Assembly: GCF_003286085.1 (NCBI RefSeq)
Contig: NW_020825288.1
Span: 27,652,001 to 27,716,000 of the forward strand
Direction: 5' to 3'
DNA length: 64,000 nucleotides
Source of the DNA: Drosophila persimilis
Lineage: Eukaryota; Arthropoda; Insecta; Diptera; Drosophilidae
In this document: one piece after another, positions 12,223 to 25,467 of the stretch
How the letters are laid out: the number at the start of each line of letters is the position of its first letter
Numbering within the stretch: position 1 is the stretch's first letter
Position numbers and translations under genes: made by a program
The notes under the pieces: model-generated
Database searches by the model: none
Told to the model about the DNA's origin: nothing
Seen by the model: only the letters and a program-made list of their open reading frames with translations

Positions 12223-14490
12223 AACAGAGACTGCATAAAGATGAGTGCAAGCTGAAGTAATCATAAAAAGGCCATCGCGAAGAGGAAAAGTGAAAAGAAA
12301 AGCAGCGAGCAACGTGAAAAGCTGGCCATTGTTGTTTGGCTCTAATTAGAGCCTCCTCCCAGTGAGGCGGGGAGCACCTGGATTATTTAACCAGGTGACA
12401 TAAATATGCACCGCCTTGATAAGAAACACTGACCCAAATATTGCGGCATGCGTAATTTGGAATTGAGTTGAACAAAAGAATCCAGACAAACTGCAACAGT
12501 TTCCCCCCGTGGAAGTTTCTGTGGCAGGCAGACACTTGTGGCGTCAACAGCAATTACCTATTAATTGCCACTCGTTTGGCTCTTGTTTGTAGTTGTTGGT
12601 GCTGCTGCAACTTTTGTTGCCACCGCCTCAGACTCCGACTCTGTCTCTATCTCTATCATAAATTGCACTCACGAATATTGCCTCATATCAATTGAAACTG
12701 GCTGAGCGGCATTTTCAATTGTTATCTTTTGATATTTCTCTCTTTTTTTTTGGCACATCATCTAGCCAAAAGATATATCTTCTTATTGACAACTCAATTG
12801 TTATGTGAGCACTAGATGGGGCATGGGATTTATTTCCGCGTGTGTGAATGGCCTTAGTGACACCGCAAAATTGGCATTCGAATAGGCATTTTTCGGCATA
12901 GAAGATAGAAACTGGTTTACACAGAGTTCGTCTTCCATTGAATGTTATATTTAGTAATACTTTTACAATCTGATATCAAATGGGGACCTGTTTTTTGAAA
13001 GCAATCGAGTAGCAATCGAATTTTGAGAGCAGCAATTGTTTTAGAGATATATATCCCCCTGATCTGAAGTACATTGGCATTTTAACGGTGCATTCAAATA
13101 TATATTTTGGGAGGTTAAGTAAGTGCAGGTTCTAGAACTTTTAGCGTCACAAGAAAACAAGTTTGTGTCTTAATTCTTTTGTTTGAGTCATTCGGCTCTT
13201 CAGAGATTTGTTTCAATCATTCCCCTTGAATTCTTTCAGTTTTTGTTTCAATCTTTCCTTTTGATTTCTTGTTGATATCTTTTCAATAATCTAATTTTTA
13301 TGCTCCGGCTTAGCTGGTCATTTGATGACAATTTAACATCTTTTCTTGGGTGGATTAAGTCTTTTAATAGACCATTATTGCAGCATTTGATAAATGCCAA
13401 TGAATAATATTAGCATGGAGAAATTAGATATGCGTATCGGGTTCTAGTATCATACTTTGGTACCCACACAAACTTGAATTGGCTTTAGTGGGTGCAGCTT
13501 CCGGTTCGTTATGGCTCTTCGTAACATGAAACTCTGCAATTACCTTGGAAAATTTAATGATATACTAGGCTAACCCTTGTTATTACAACAGCTTTTTATG
13601 AATCAGCCAGACAAATAGTGTTTTTTGGAGAACTGCTGAATAACCAAACAGAAAATATGCTTAACCGATAATTAAGTAGCATCCAAGTGCCGCCCCTCGA
13701 GGCTGGCTGACTGCTACCTGCTGCATGCAAATGAATATGAATTGGGGCAGGTTCCAACATCAGCGGGAGACGATGTCCCGCGGCAGCAGCAGCAGTAGCA
13801 GCTCTTGCATGAAGAATTGCTGGGGCGCAACAATCAAAAATATGTGCCCATAAAGAAAAGCCCGAAAATCATCTACACACTTGGTGCTACAAATCACCCA
13901 ACAAATTGGGTTCCATTTATGCCTAGCCTCATGGAATGTCTACCCCAAGACCCATGTTCCAGTCCCAGTCCCCAATCTCCCATCCAGTCCGCTCTCAATG
14001 GGCGGTCTGGGGCTGTGGCCAAGTGTGAAACAGTTGACAGGCGGCTGCCACGAAGCGTCAAAGTGACTTTGGCTATGCCTCCAGCTAGCTGCCACAGAGG
14101 TAGCATTTTTTTTTGTATTGCTGCCCCTACGTTCCTGCTCTAACAACTACACAAATTGCAAATGAGGAGTAGCAGAGCCCACAAAAAGAGCTTCACGGAA
14201 ATGCACAAGAATTCTTGTGCAAAAAACTAACCGAAAAATTGTATCAACGAGGGCGAAAAAATAGCCAGAAGCTGCTGCTGCTGCTGCAGCCGAAAACGAT
14301 TGCATTTGACCTCAAAATCTATTAGCACGTCGAACTCTGGCGGCTATGAAATGCAATCATTGCCGCGCCCCCTCAGGGGTGCTGCTTGCTTTTAAGGCCC
14401 CCCCGAAAAACTGTGATGTTGCGGCAATAATTGCCACTAAGAGTTGTGTACACCCATGTCTGAGTGCATCTGCGACACGTAGGTCAGTGC

Positions 14491-14492
14491 AT

Positions 14493-14537
<45 letters not shown>
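14491..14537. repeat. (CAG)n microsatellite
   Basis: About 15 uninterrupted CAG/GCA units. They fall in short open frames (poly-Gln or poly-Ser) that have no other coding support, so this is treated as a noncoding repeat. Confidence 0.85.
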
Positions 14538-17500
14538 CATCAGAGGCAACCGCCGCCGTCGACGCCGTGGTCTGGGTCTATCTTCTGTCTGGGTGCCTTC
14601 CCTGGCTATCTACCGGCCTTTGGCTGAATCTCTGAATGAAAAAAAAAATCAAACTACAACACGAGCTACAAAAAGTTACGTTATTGCAACATTAACATGT
14701 CTTCTTCTCTGACGCATATTCACACTTGGGATTTTCATGATTTTTTTTATTGCTCCGCAGATGAACTTTAATGGCGGCGGGGGTAAGATTTGTGAGGGAT
14801 AACTAAATGCTTTTGAAGTTTCTGATTAATTGTTTAAACAACGAAATGTCACAGCGAAACATCAGGTCATAAATTTATCATTTTATTTTGTGATAAAGCT
14901 GCCGACCCATTTTTCAGGGCCCACAGCAGCTGCCATTTTCGTACGCGATATGCAGGTACCTTCACTCAGATATTTATTCGGTAATCCCATTATTAATTTA
15001 TTTGGACCTGCCCCGAAATACTATACGTATGTATTGTGCAAATAATCGTACATAAACGCACGTCATTCGAATGATCTATGGGTCCCGCCCCACAATGGGG
15101 TTCATTTGAAGCTGTCCCGAAAAAAATGATCTCTATCGCCTGGGATGTGCCAATATAAAATACGCTTTTAATTGCTTGCCGCTGCTGCTGCTGCTGCGCA
15201 ACAATTTTAGAAACAATAACAATAACAAAAGCAAACAAAATGCCTCTGCTTGCCAAATCTGCTGTAAAATAAATAAGCCCAAAATGCACAATGGGCGGCA
15301 CGGCACTTTCAAAACATTTGCCATGGGAAACGCAGGCCGAAAACAAGCCGAGTGATTTGCCTAGACTTTTATGCATTTATAATGACATTTTTCACACAAT
15401 TTATTCGGCCAAAAAAAGCATTAGCTGTAGCATTTGCCATTTGAAATGTTTAACAATTTAATTCCAGTTCAGTCTATGGAAATGTATGCCAAGCCAGAAT
15501 GTTAGGTAGCACTTTGGTGATAGGTAATTAATTATGAACAAATTAGCATAACATTTGCTTGTGTCAAAGTTTAACACTAGAAACAGGAAAGCAGAACCGG
15601 CAAAAACCATTCTCTGAATATCTTTCATTTGATATCTCCAAACATTTGAGTTCCCAAGGATGCCAGTGGCCTCTCCACTTGACTTGCTTTCGAAATTTCT
15701 CTCCCACCATTAGCCAAATGACCAGCATATCCATCCGCACCTGCATGGCACTCCCAGTCGCCAACAAAAAACCACACACAGAAAAAGTCCCCCCAATCAA
15801 GTTTTAGATTTTGTTTAGTTTGAAGATGCGCTTCGGCTGACTTTATGCAATTTTATGCAACAGGAATTGGCCAGGGAGCCAGGCCTTTGCCTGCCGTTTC
15901 ATAATGAATTTTCGGTAAAGGTGAAATTTTCCTTGCACACGAGCTACAGATAAAATAAAATAAAAACTACGGGTAGGAGTATTTATCTGCTGAGAAGGCC
16001 ACACAAGAGTCAGTGCAAGAAAGGTTGGCTTTCGGCAAATAAACCACCACCGGATAAGCCCCTAACAATACGAAAACACGAAAAGCTAAAACAAATAAAT
16101 CAAATCTTGGAATAACACGTATACGACATCCCGCAAATTTTTGCCTTAGTTTCTGTGGATTGTACGGGTTTCAACACTCCACTCTCTGAGTGTGTGCCAC
16201 AAGACAATGTGCAAAAAAAAGTACAACAAATGCTTCCTTCATGTCAGCTCCAGCGACCGTAAAGGTTAAGCGCCAACTTGACAAAAAGGTTAAAACGATT
16301 TAACAGACATTTGGCTGCAATCCGAGAGAGCCAGGCACTGATCCACTGGTGCATCATCGACTGCGTCCTTAGCATATCCATCTCTCAGCTCAGCTCAGCA
16401 TCTCTTCATATCTTCATCTTTCCAGCTTCCATTTGCTGCCCCCAACTTTGTCTTTGGGTGATATCTGCTCAAGGTGTTGCATGGCATGGTATGGCATGGC
16501 ATGGCGTGGGGCATGTGTTGAAGGCGGAACCAAATGTTTGATTGCAGAGACCCTCAGCGCGGTGGCGTTCGGCGTGCGGCATGCCTCAAGGAAAATGCAA
16601 CCTCTGTTGCTGACAGTTAACTGGCGCTAGCTTATTATTTTTGTTGGTGCCGCATTGGTTGTTCGCTCCAACACCTGCTGTTGCCATGGTCCATGCCATG
16701 GCGTTGACAATTTTTTCGTTGCTGCTGTTGCTGCTGCTGGTGTTGCTGCTGGCGATGATGCTGGTAGATTTAGCGGAGAAACTTCCTTATTTGTCATTGT
16801 TGTCGTTGACAATTTTTTGTGCCTGTAACTTGAGCATCGAAATTTTTCCCGCTCTTTGCTTTCCCTGAAGCTTGATTGCACTTCTTCTGTGGCCTTCTCT
16901 GTGTAGTTTTTCCAAAGATGATTGAACTTCTGTCATGGATTTCTGTGATTTCCATAGATTTCTCTAACAATAAACCCACTCCAACCGATTCAACCTTCAT
17001 CAATTGATCGCCAATTTAAATCCATTCAATGCCCAAAAGCCTTGACAATGACAAAAAAGCCCCCTCTTTGGGTCGTGTAATTTGCAAATTGAAAATCGTG
17101 AATTGAAATTAAAATCTGAGCAGACAAAACGAGAGAGTCCGCGAGGCAAAAACTCTTGAACTTTAACTAAATGTTTGGGCTAATCGACTTAATTTACAAT
17201 CTTTTATTAAAATTTTAATGTCAAGTCTGCTGCAACGCCGTTGCATGACGACACTGCCGCAATTTAGTTTTGTGTACATTACGTTACGTTATTTTGATGA
17301 AACTTAAATTTAGGTGTGAGAATATTTGCAATGCTGAAGAGAAGCAATGCCCCCCAGCCCCAGCCCCAGCCCCAAACCCCAACCCCCAAGGCAATCAACT
17401 AATTTAAATACAAAAAGCAATTTCGGCAACCGAAGAATATCCAACAGATAGACAATGCTGAAAGGCAGAATCTCAGCAGCAGCCTCCTCCTACTCCTACT

Positions 17501-17950
17501 CCTACTCCCACTCCTCCTCCTCCTCCACCGCTGCAGCTAATTTCAATTTAAATTTATGTTTCATTTCGTTTCGAGATTTCTGTTCGATTGATGTTATTGT
17601 TATTGAAAATATAGCTACGTGTTTATTTCTGGGATTACGTAAAGCAAATAAATGACTTAAACCAATGAAAATGATTTAATTGAAATCAAAAGAGTGTCAC
17701 TGGGCGCCAAGCCGGTTCGGTTCGCTGGTTGGTGTTGATCTCTCGTGTTGCCTCCCCAACTTTTGATATTGTTTGCTGTGTTGTGCAAATTAAAACAATT
17801 ATATGAAATTATGCAAAGTACGCAGAAACTACGGGAACAACAGCAGCAGCGGCGGCGGCAACAAACTCAGCGACAACAACAGCTGCAGAAACGAGCTGAC
17901 GGAAGCCAGCGATACGATACCCCAAAGTGAATGTCTGAGGAGGGGACTGG

Positions 17951-18015
17951 ATTGACTGACTGCCTTACTGAATGGCTGAATGGCTGAATGACTGACTGAC
18001 TAACTGACTGACTGC
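17951..18015. repeat. CTGA/CTGAATGG-type tandem repeat
   Basis: Imperfect short tandem repeats of GACT, GAATGGCT and GACT words, a common simple-repeat type in Drosophila. Confidence 0.7.
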
Positions 18016-18139
18016 TGGACTGCATCCAGCAATCCTAGTTGGAGGCATAGCAGCTGCCTGCAGTTCCTGGTCAGACCTAAAGTGTAATAATTTATGGCGC
18101 ATACGCCCTGTGGTACACCGTACCCAAAATGCAATCTCC

Positions 18140-18205
18140 CCCAATCTGCATATCTACCCTTCCCAATCTGCATATCTCCCCTGCCCAATCTGCCCATCCG
18201 ACTAT
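18140..18205. repeat. Three 22-bp tandem units next to a TATA box
   Basis: Units start at 18140, 18162 and 18184. Each begins CCCAATCTGC, and the first two share CCCAATCTGCATATCT. The array ends one base before the TATATAAGG at 18207, so it lies in the proximal promoter region proposed for the large CBM14 gene. Its function is unknown; repeated transcription-factor sites are possible. Confidence 0.65.
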
Positions 18206-18206
18206 C

Positions 18207-18215
18207 TATATAAGG
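18207..18215 (+). promoter_or_regulatory. Candidate TATA box for the large CBM14 gene
   Basis: TATATAAGG on the plus strand. The first coding exon of the CBM14 gene (ATG 18616) begins just after an acceptor near 18599, so an upstream noncoding exon is required. A start about 30 bp after this TATA and a donor such as AATAAG followed by GTACCT near 18452 would provide one. This is a plausible model only; a more distant promoter cannot be excluded. Confidence 0.35.
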
Positions 18216-18615
18216 TGTAGAGATCGCTAGCTCTCTGCCATAAATTTCGCATCTTCTGCATGCGTCTGTGGGCGTGTATCTCTCTCTCTCTCTCTGTCTC
18301 TCTCTCCACAAATTATGCAATCGGCTGTGAGCCTTTTTTCGCTTTGTTCGTCTGCGTTCGGCACATTGACAACTCTTGGTCTTGCTTCTCTGATTTGTGC
18401 AAGCCCCAGAGTACATTTATTATTTTCTGTTTGTATAATTTCTATTGCCCAATAAGGTACCTGCCGACGTGTACGTGTTTCTGCTAATAATTATTTATTT
18501 TGTTTACGTTTTTCGGCTTCTCCCACGATCTTGTGCAATAAATATTCATAATTTTGTTTAACCAGCTAAATTATTGTTTCTCCTTCTTTTTATTCCAGGC
18601 AATTCCAAATACAAA

Positions 18616-21600
18616 ATGCGGTGTACGCAGCTCAATTTGTTGTGCGGTAAGTGGTTATGGCTAAGAAGTTTTTACCAATCAATTTTCTTGTTTTCACAAA
18701 ATTCCCATATATTCTTCTGTCGTCAAGAAACTTGTAAAAACTGATAATACAACTGAAGAAAAAATCGTTCCCAACTCTATCATGACATAAACTATGACAT
18801 CCTTGACCTTGTCAGGTCTCATAATTTTTCCCATGATAGATCTTCCACCCAATGGCACATCCACTCTTCGCTCTTGACAGCCAAACGCAACGCATTTTGG
18901 CCGCATGCGTGTGCCATGGCGGGGGCGGCAGCGGCCCAAACCCAAACACAAACCCGGCCAAGATTGTTAATATGCCTTTGTCTTAGCCAGCAGTTGCGTG
19001 TGCTGTCTTAGCCGTGTCTTAGTTTTCCGTCTGTTTTGTTTTGGCGTGCGACAAATATTGCTTGGAACAAAAAAAGTAGAGGGAGACTTAGATTAAATGT
19101 GACTTTGATTTGAATTAATGGATTGGACGAGATGAATGCTTGAGAAATGCAATTTTTAACGGCTCATTAGGACGGACACGGACACGGACACGGACACATT
19201 GGCGGAGCGGCCGAGACCCAAATGCCAGAGCGATCGGAATCGGCCCCAGACGCATAAGTGACAGCTCATCTCCCGTGAGTGGCAGAGTAGGCAAAGTCAA
19301 CAATAGTCCGATAGTTTTGGAGCCCCGTCTGTGAGTAATTACGCGCCCATCGACAGCGCCTCTCAATTAAGCTCTGGCAAGACCGTACGCTGTGTGACCC
19401 GCTGTGAGGCTCACGAATCGAAGAAACCAAACCGAAAGATACCCCGAATTGATGTGCTGTGTGGCGTATGGTTAATGCGATTGGGCCGAATCGAATTTTG
19501 AGACCCGGTTGCCAATCAACGGACATAAATTATGGGCAATTGTTTAATTTGTTTAAGGCAGCAATAGCAGCAACAGCAAACACTCTCGACGTCTTCTTCG
19601 TTCACGGGGTCTCCCATCCCATACATCCATACATCCATCCATCCACCGATGATTCATATAATCACTGTGATTATGCATCAAGTGGACCTTGAATCTGTGG
19701 TGGTTATTTTGGTTATTCAATAGCCTCCCCTCTTATTTGGACAGTCTGTGCATCTGGTGGTGTCGCTGACATCTTCTTCTGGCGTCTACATCATGACTTT
19801 TTATTTCTGTTTCTTTCTTTAATTGTTTTTATGGTTTAAGATTTAATTATTGCATTACTAGGAATACTCGTAGAGTAGACGGTTGCCTAAGGTCAGTCAC
19901 ATTTAATCCCCATCCCCATTCCATCCACAGTCACCGCTTGCGTAATTTGGCAATGTCTGCATATGAGATTTTTCGAATGGAAAAGTCAAGGTCCGTTAGT
20001 CGACATTCTAAACAGAAGGAGAATCCGTAGCTAAAAACTTGATGAACTAGACATAATTAAAGTATCCGTATAATTGTTCATTTAAAGTCTCAGCAACTAT
20101 GCAAATAATGCTCGAGTAGGAAGAAAAGTTTTATTATTTTCTAGAAATTATGGTACCGTTTATGTACTGCTCTCATTTATGCATTCCTTGAATTCTATTT
20201 CAGCTCTTCTCCTACTGGCATTTCTGGGCCACACAAGCGCAGAATCCAAGGTAAGAATATCCCCAACAATTATATCCAATACATCCGTAAACATATCGTC
20301 TATCTTCTGGTTTCAGTACCGCACACCTGCCCGCATTTTGGCCAAGCAAACGGGTGCCACACAATTCGAGGAGGAGCGCTACGAGACGCACACGAACTGC
20401 AACGAGCACAAGCATCATCTGAAGAAGCGCGCCTCCGACGAGGATGTGGACTATGAGGTATATCAAGGCGTCGTGGGAAGACCTGGCATTGATTTTCCCA
20501 TCTATCCAAGGATACCCAAGACTTCCTTTAGCTGTCGCTCCTTTGGCAATGGCTACTTTGCCGACATGGAAACGGATTGTCAGGTGAGTGGTGCATCTAG
20601 GCCTCAGAGAGTCTTGTGATTAATTTACTCCCATTTTAGGTCTTTCACATCTGCGAAGAGGGACGCAAGATCTCTTTCCTCTGTCCAAATGGCACCATAT
20701 TCCAGCAGAGCGAACTCACCTGCGACTGGTGGTTCAAGGTGAACTGTTTGGGATCCTCGGGCTACTATGCAGAGAGCTCTGAAATACTCAACAAGCAGCG
20801 TGTCCATCGAGTGCGTCCCTCAGTGCCTGTCCAGGGATTCAATATTGTCGGCGGCGGCCTGAACATCAAGCCTAAGGTCACTCCAGTCGCTGGTCAAGCG
20901 AGAGCTGGTCCACGGAGTAAGCCCGACAGACGCATCGATTCCACGGAGGATGTGCCCGCCTCCGTGGAGAGCGTGGACTTTGACGATGTTTCCGGAGAGA
21001 AACAGCGCAAGGTTCTGCCCAGCATCGATAATAATAGCAACGATCATGAGACCCAGATCACCGCCGAGAGCTCCTCCTTTGTGAGCGGCTCGGGCAAGCG
21101 TCGCAACAACAAAGGCAGCGACTCCAACAGGAACAGCAACGATGATATTACTGTGCTGAAACCCTCAAGGAGTAGGACGCCATTGGTCTCTCAAGAAAGG
21201 ACTCCATTGGCCTCTCAGGCATCACAGGAAAGGGCACCTCTGGCCTCACAGGAGAGGGCTCCACTGGCCGCCTCTCAGGAAAGAGGAGTACCACGTGGCG
21301 AATCCACAGAGCGGGCAAGAAATGGACAGCGTGGGCAGCATAGATGGCGGGAAAGTGGCAGCGAAGAGCACAGCAAGGAAAGAGAGAGGGAAAAGCCCAT
21401 TCTTCAACTCAAAGAGAAACCCACCTCCAACTCCCAACAGAAAGAGAAACCCACCGCCAGCTCGCAACAAAAGGACAAACAAAACTCTGGCGCCCAACTG
21501 AAGGATAAGCCCAGTTCCCAACTGAAGGACAAGCCAGAGTTCTACGAGGCCCACTCCACGCGCTCCATTCAACACACGACTCCTTACTTCACGGCTGGCA

Positions 21601-23942
21601 GCTACTCCACCGCCCGTCGCCTTGAACCAAGCAAGTCCACGCCCTTCTACACGCCCACTGTTCCGAGTCTGGTCAAATCCAAGACCACGGAGGGAAAGCT
21701 GAACTACATTAAGGGAGGACACTCTGCCACGACACCAAATCCTAATCGTTTTGGAGGCGCCAGCTCTGTTATTTTCCTGGAATCGTCGGTGGCTCCTAAG
21801 ATCAAGCCCACATCCAGTGGGAGCATCGAGTTAGACAGCACCTACAAGCCGGTGATTATTGGTATGAGACATCACTATGATGTGGCAAGTTCCGGGGAGT
21901 TCCGACCTCCAAGCAAGACCAGCGAGAGTCGCGACTATCTTCCAACGACGCCATCGCCATCGGCCACGAGCAGTGGACCCACGTATCTGCCAAAGAGCGC
22001 CATATCCCCTAGAGGAAATGCAGCAGCAGCAGCAGCAGGAGAAGATGCCCTGCTCTTTGCCCCCAATCCAGTGAAAGATGAGTCCGTCTTCCGAAATGTG
22101 CAGGAGATGCTGAAGACCATGAACCTGCTTAAAGATCAGTTTGAGGATGTGGAGTTGACTGGAGCGGCAGCGGCACCAGCAAGAGTTGGCCTGGAGATTC
22201 CACCCTCCTCCGGACCAGATGCCTTGGTTTCTCTGGCCAAATATTTCGCCCAGGAACACAACGAAACGAGCAATGCCCTGGGAAAGCCAGAGAAGTCCGC
22301 AAAACCTGAAAAGACAAAGACGAAACTGTCAGTGAAGCCACCACCGCTGCCGACAGCCAAGCCATCGGACACCACAGCCATTCTGACAACCTCCGAGAAT
22401 CCGCCAGCCATCAGCGAGGATGCGGATGACATCAAGCATAGCCTTTTGAGTGACAACACAGTTCAGAAGTACAGCAGCCTCTTTGGATTGAAGCCCGCGA
22501 AGGGTCGTGTCGCTGGGGAGACGGACATCAGCTCTGGCCTGCTCTCGCCCAAGCCAAATGATACGAAATCTTTGCCAGAATCGGAGCAGGGCTCAAAGTA
22601 CCAGCAGTTCCCTCAGATTGGAACCACTGGCTCTTCCATTGGTGCTCTGGCCGAGAAGCCGGAGTCGCGTAAGATTGCCCAGATCTTCTCCAATGCCTTG
22701 TCCAGCTATCTGGACAATCCCGCCACATTCCGCGCTGAACTAGCGGCCCGTGCACGTCCCACAGAGCCACCGGTTACGCCCAATTTCAAGCCAGTAACCA
22801 CCACGGACTCTTCGCTCTTCAGCGATGGCACGGCCAAGTACTATCTGCCCACCAAATCCATACCTGTGGCCACCACACCCACGCCACAGAGCATTGCGGT
22901 GGAAATCAATCACAAGTTCGATTCGACACCGGCACCAGAGTACTCCACCACGACAGAGCTGTACGAGATTAGTACGAGCCGTGGACAGGAACTGGAACTT
23001 TCAGCAGAGCTCTCCCCGCCCAGTGCGGACTCCGGAGAGGGAGACGAGTTCCTGCAGCAACAGCAAACCCAGTCCTTTGTGAAGTCCCGCAATGATCTCT
23101 TGAAGGACTCCAGGCCCCAGAAGCTGATCACCACCCACAAACCCACAGAGCATCCCTGGGCATTGAAGTCGCAGACCGATTTCCTTGATCCTCTAACCAT
23201 CAACGACGGTCTGATGAAGGAGCAACGCACCACAACGACCACAACAACAACCAAGGCACCATTTACATACCTTCCAAGGCTGCTATCGGGCGTAGGAACC
23301 ACAACGCCCACACCCTCGCGCTTTGAGTGGGAGGACATTTTCAGGAGCTATGACATCCCCAGGGATGCGTTGCCTTCCAGTAGCGGCCTCCAGCGCATTG
23401 CCAACAAGTTGTTCGGGGGCCTCAACGAGCAGGAGGCCCTGCATCTGCGCAATGTGATGGCCAAGGCGGAGCACGATCGTCAGGTGTTGAGCCTGCTGCT
23501 GCTTCTCATCCAGACCTGCGACGATCACAATGGAAAGGCGCTGGAGCGATCCAGGAAGCATCTGCTCAATGCTCTCATCGATATTGATAGCAAAGTGCCA
23601 GCGGCAGGAAAATCCTCCAGGCAGAGGCTGGCCACCACCACCACACGCATTCCGGTGACCACATTCCGACGAAATGGTGGAGGCGAGTACTTTACCAGCA
23701 CCACGCCAGGGTACACCACCACCACAGATGTGCCTTTGTTCAGCACCACAACGGGGTCGGGCAGCAACGAGGAGACGACCAAATTCGAGATACGCGTCGA
23801 GGACATTGAGGATGACTTGGGGGCGGCGGCGACAACGATGGCACCCACGCTGTTGCCTCTCGAGGGCAACTCGGATCGACGGGCCCTGGAGCTGCTCAAG
23901 TCATTATATTCGCTGGCATCGAAGTTCAGCAGCAGGCGGTAG
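18616..23942 (+). CDS. CG14608: Large secreted CBM14 (peritrophin-A-like) chitin-binding protein, probable CG14608 ortholog
   Basis: Secreted protein expected to bind chitin in cuticle or another extracellular matrix. Four coding exons (18616-18646, 20204-20250, 20317-20583, 20640-23942) give 1215 residues. Residues 1-23 form a signal peptide split over exons 1-2. One CBM14 domain spans about 99-151 with six cysteines (C..DCQ, VFHIC, FLCPNG, LTC, VNC), interrupted by an intron right after DCQ. A long low-complexity region follows: SQER..PLAS repeats, KEKP/KDKP repeats, Ser/Pro/Thr-rich and poly-Thr stretches. Near residues 980-1065 there is a non-repetitive helical block (FEWEDIFRSYDIP ... 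LLNALIDID). The downstream tandem gene at 25468 is a paralog. The symbol is from memory of the locus (CG14605-CG14608); the domain call is firm, the symbol less so. Confidence 0.85.
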
Positions 23943-24457
23943 GCCGGGCCGGAGATCGTTGGCGGGTTCCTAGCGATATGCGAAAACTTTGCGAGTTAAT
24001 GCCTAACTTTTAGTCAACTCCACTCCACATTCCATCCTTTCTCCACTTTTCAGTTTGATATTTTATAATTTAATTCTAACGATTTTCCTCATGATTTTTC
24101 CACACTTTTCCACTCTCTTGTTAATTAATTTCGTTTAGCCAATGCAATTTTCGCAAATATTAGTTTGTAAATATGTAAAAGTTCGAAACGAAACGAAATG
24201 AAATGAAACGAAATACTCCCCTGAAATACTCGAGGCCTAGACTTGGTTATTCCTGAATGCCCAGCCAAGCAGTTTCCGTATTAAGTATACAATTTACTAT
24301 ATAATCGAGCGATGTATTAAATTAGTTTCATATTTTAGTTTTAACTAAAGAAAACAAAAAAAACAAACCACTTTTCCATCCAGTATCCAGTATGAGCGAT
24401 CTATTTTGAATAATCTGTATGTCTTGCTGTTCTGTTTGTAAATATTTATTTAAACTT

Positions 24458-24463
24458 AATAAA
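24458..24463 (+). terminator. Poly(A) signal of the large CBM14 gene
   Basis: AATAAA about 515 bp after the stop codon, followed by more A-rich sequence with a second AATAAA-like word near 24474. It gives a 3' UTR of roughly 540 nt. Confidence 0.6.
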
Positions 24464-24489
24464 GTACATATAAAAATAAAGAAAAAAAA

Positions 24490-25341
24490 ATATTAAATAG
24501 AAGGTTTCTTTTGTCTGAGAAATTGAGAAGCGTGTGTGAAATAAATAAATGGAAGAATTGGGCTTCAGAATATTCCACTTTGTTTAAACCCAAAACCCTT
24601 CAAAGCGGTTTACTTCTTAGGCCTCTGAAGAAAATATTTTTTGAAAGAGAGATAAATGAAGAAATTTAGGACAATCGGAATGCTTTAAAGCTTGACAATC
24701 CTCCACTGAACTGATTAAACCATTACCATATTAGTCAGAACTTGCCATTACTCCTCTTCTGTTATCCCAAAGAAACCCATGCAAAGATGTCTCCTTGACA
24801 CAAATACGAGTGTGATTGCTGCTGTTTTTCCCAGCTCTAATATAAATCTTGAAGACGCCGTATCGGGAAGGTCAGAACAGAACAAAAGTCATACAAATCC
24901 ACAATGTAATCATACGAAATTTAAATATTTTTGTCATTTTCGCAAGACACACTAATTCTGCAGCATCCATTCTAAAAAATCGTTGAAGGACAGGCCGAAT
25001 CAGATTGAAATTGTATTGCACTTGAAATGGCCATAATATTCAATTGATCGCGGCGTCTATGTAAGTAAATATTACGTATACGTAATGCATTTTATTGCCT
25101 GTACAAATGGTATAGGGTCCGGTCGGTGATATATGAATTCTGATAACTGGTAAACTGAAGCCCCCATAACAACAATGGATAATCCAGGGGTCATAAATCT
25201 GCTAAAGCGCAGTCACCAAACGAACTGACGAACTGTCGTCGTCGTCGTCGTCTTTGGTCTGTGGGCAGCTGCCACATAAATATGGCAAAGATGCAGCAGC
25301 CATCGCATTGGCTGAGAACTGCAGCGAATTTCTGAAATTGG
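24490..25341. other. Intergenic spacer between the two CBM14 genes
   Basis: AT-rich DNA with no coding frame of note. It presumably carries the 5' regulatory region of the second CBM14 gene; a (GTC)n run lies at about 25237-25253. Confidence 0.5.
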
Positions 25342-25347
25342 TATAAA
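25342..25347 (+). promoter_or_regulatory. TATA box of the second CBM14 gene
   Basis: TATAAA on the plus strand, about 126 bp upstream of the ATG at 25468. An Inr-like CTACAGTTG about 30 bp downstream (around 25375) would give a leader of some 95 nt with no intron needed before the start codon. Confidence 0.55.
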
Positions 25348-25467
25348 TTTCTAACAACGTTCTTGCTTCGCCTACAGTTGCTGTCGACGAGTGCCAGAGT
25401 GCGCCACGTACCCAAGGATTGAAAGGATATCAAATCACACAGAATCATCCTCATTTTGGACGAAATT

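Larger units (their letters stand above)
911..18206. other. Long gene-poor interval
   Basis: No coding gene is convincing in these 17 kb. Open frames up to about 130 codons exist, but they lack an ATG in a good context, family similarity or splice partners. The stretch holds many simple repeats (listed separately), a 21-bp inverted repeat at 6672-6852, a GC palindrome at 3522-3539 and a possible 5' exon donor at 7265 (AAAG followed by GTGAGT). It probably contains cis-regulatory DNA, and perhaps noncoding exons or ncRNA, for the flanking genes. That is inference from its size only. Confidence 0.5.

Noticed and set aside
21246-23899. Several minus-strand frames of 80-158 codons opposite the large CBM14 exon
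   Set aside because: Antisense shadows of a long GC-rich coding exon; no independent start or promoter signals.
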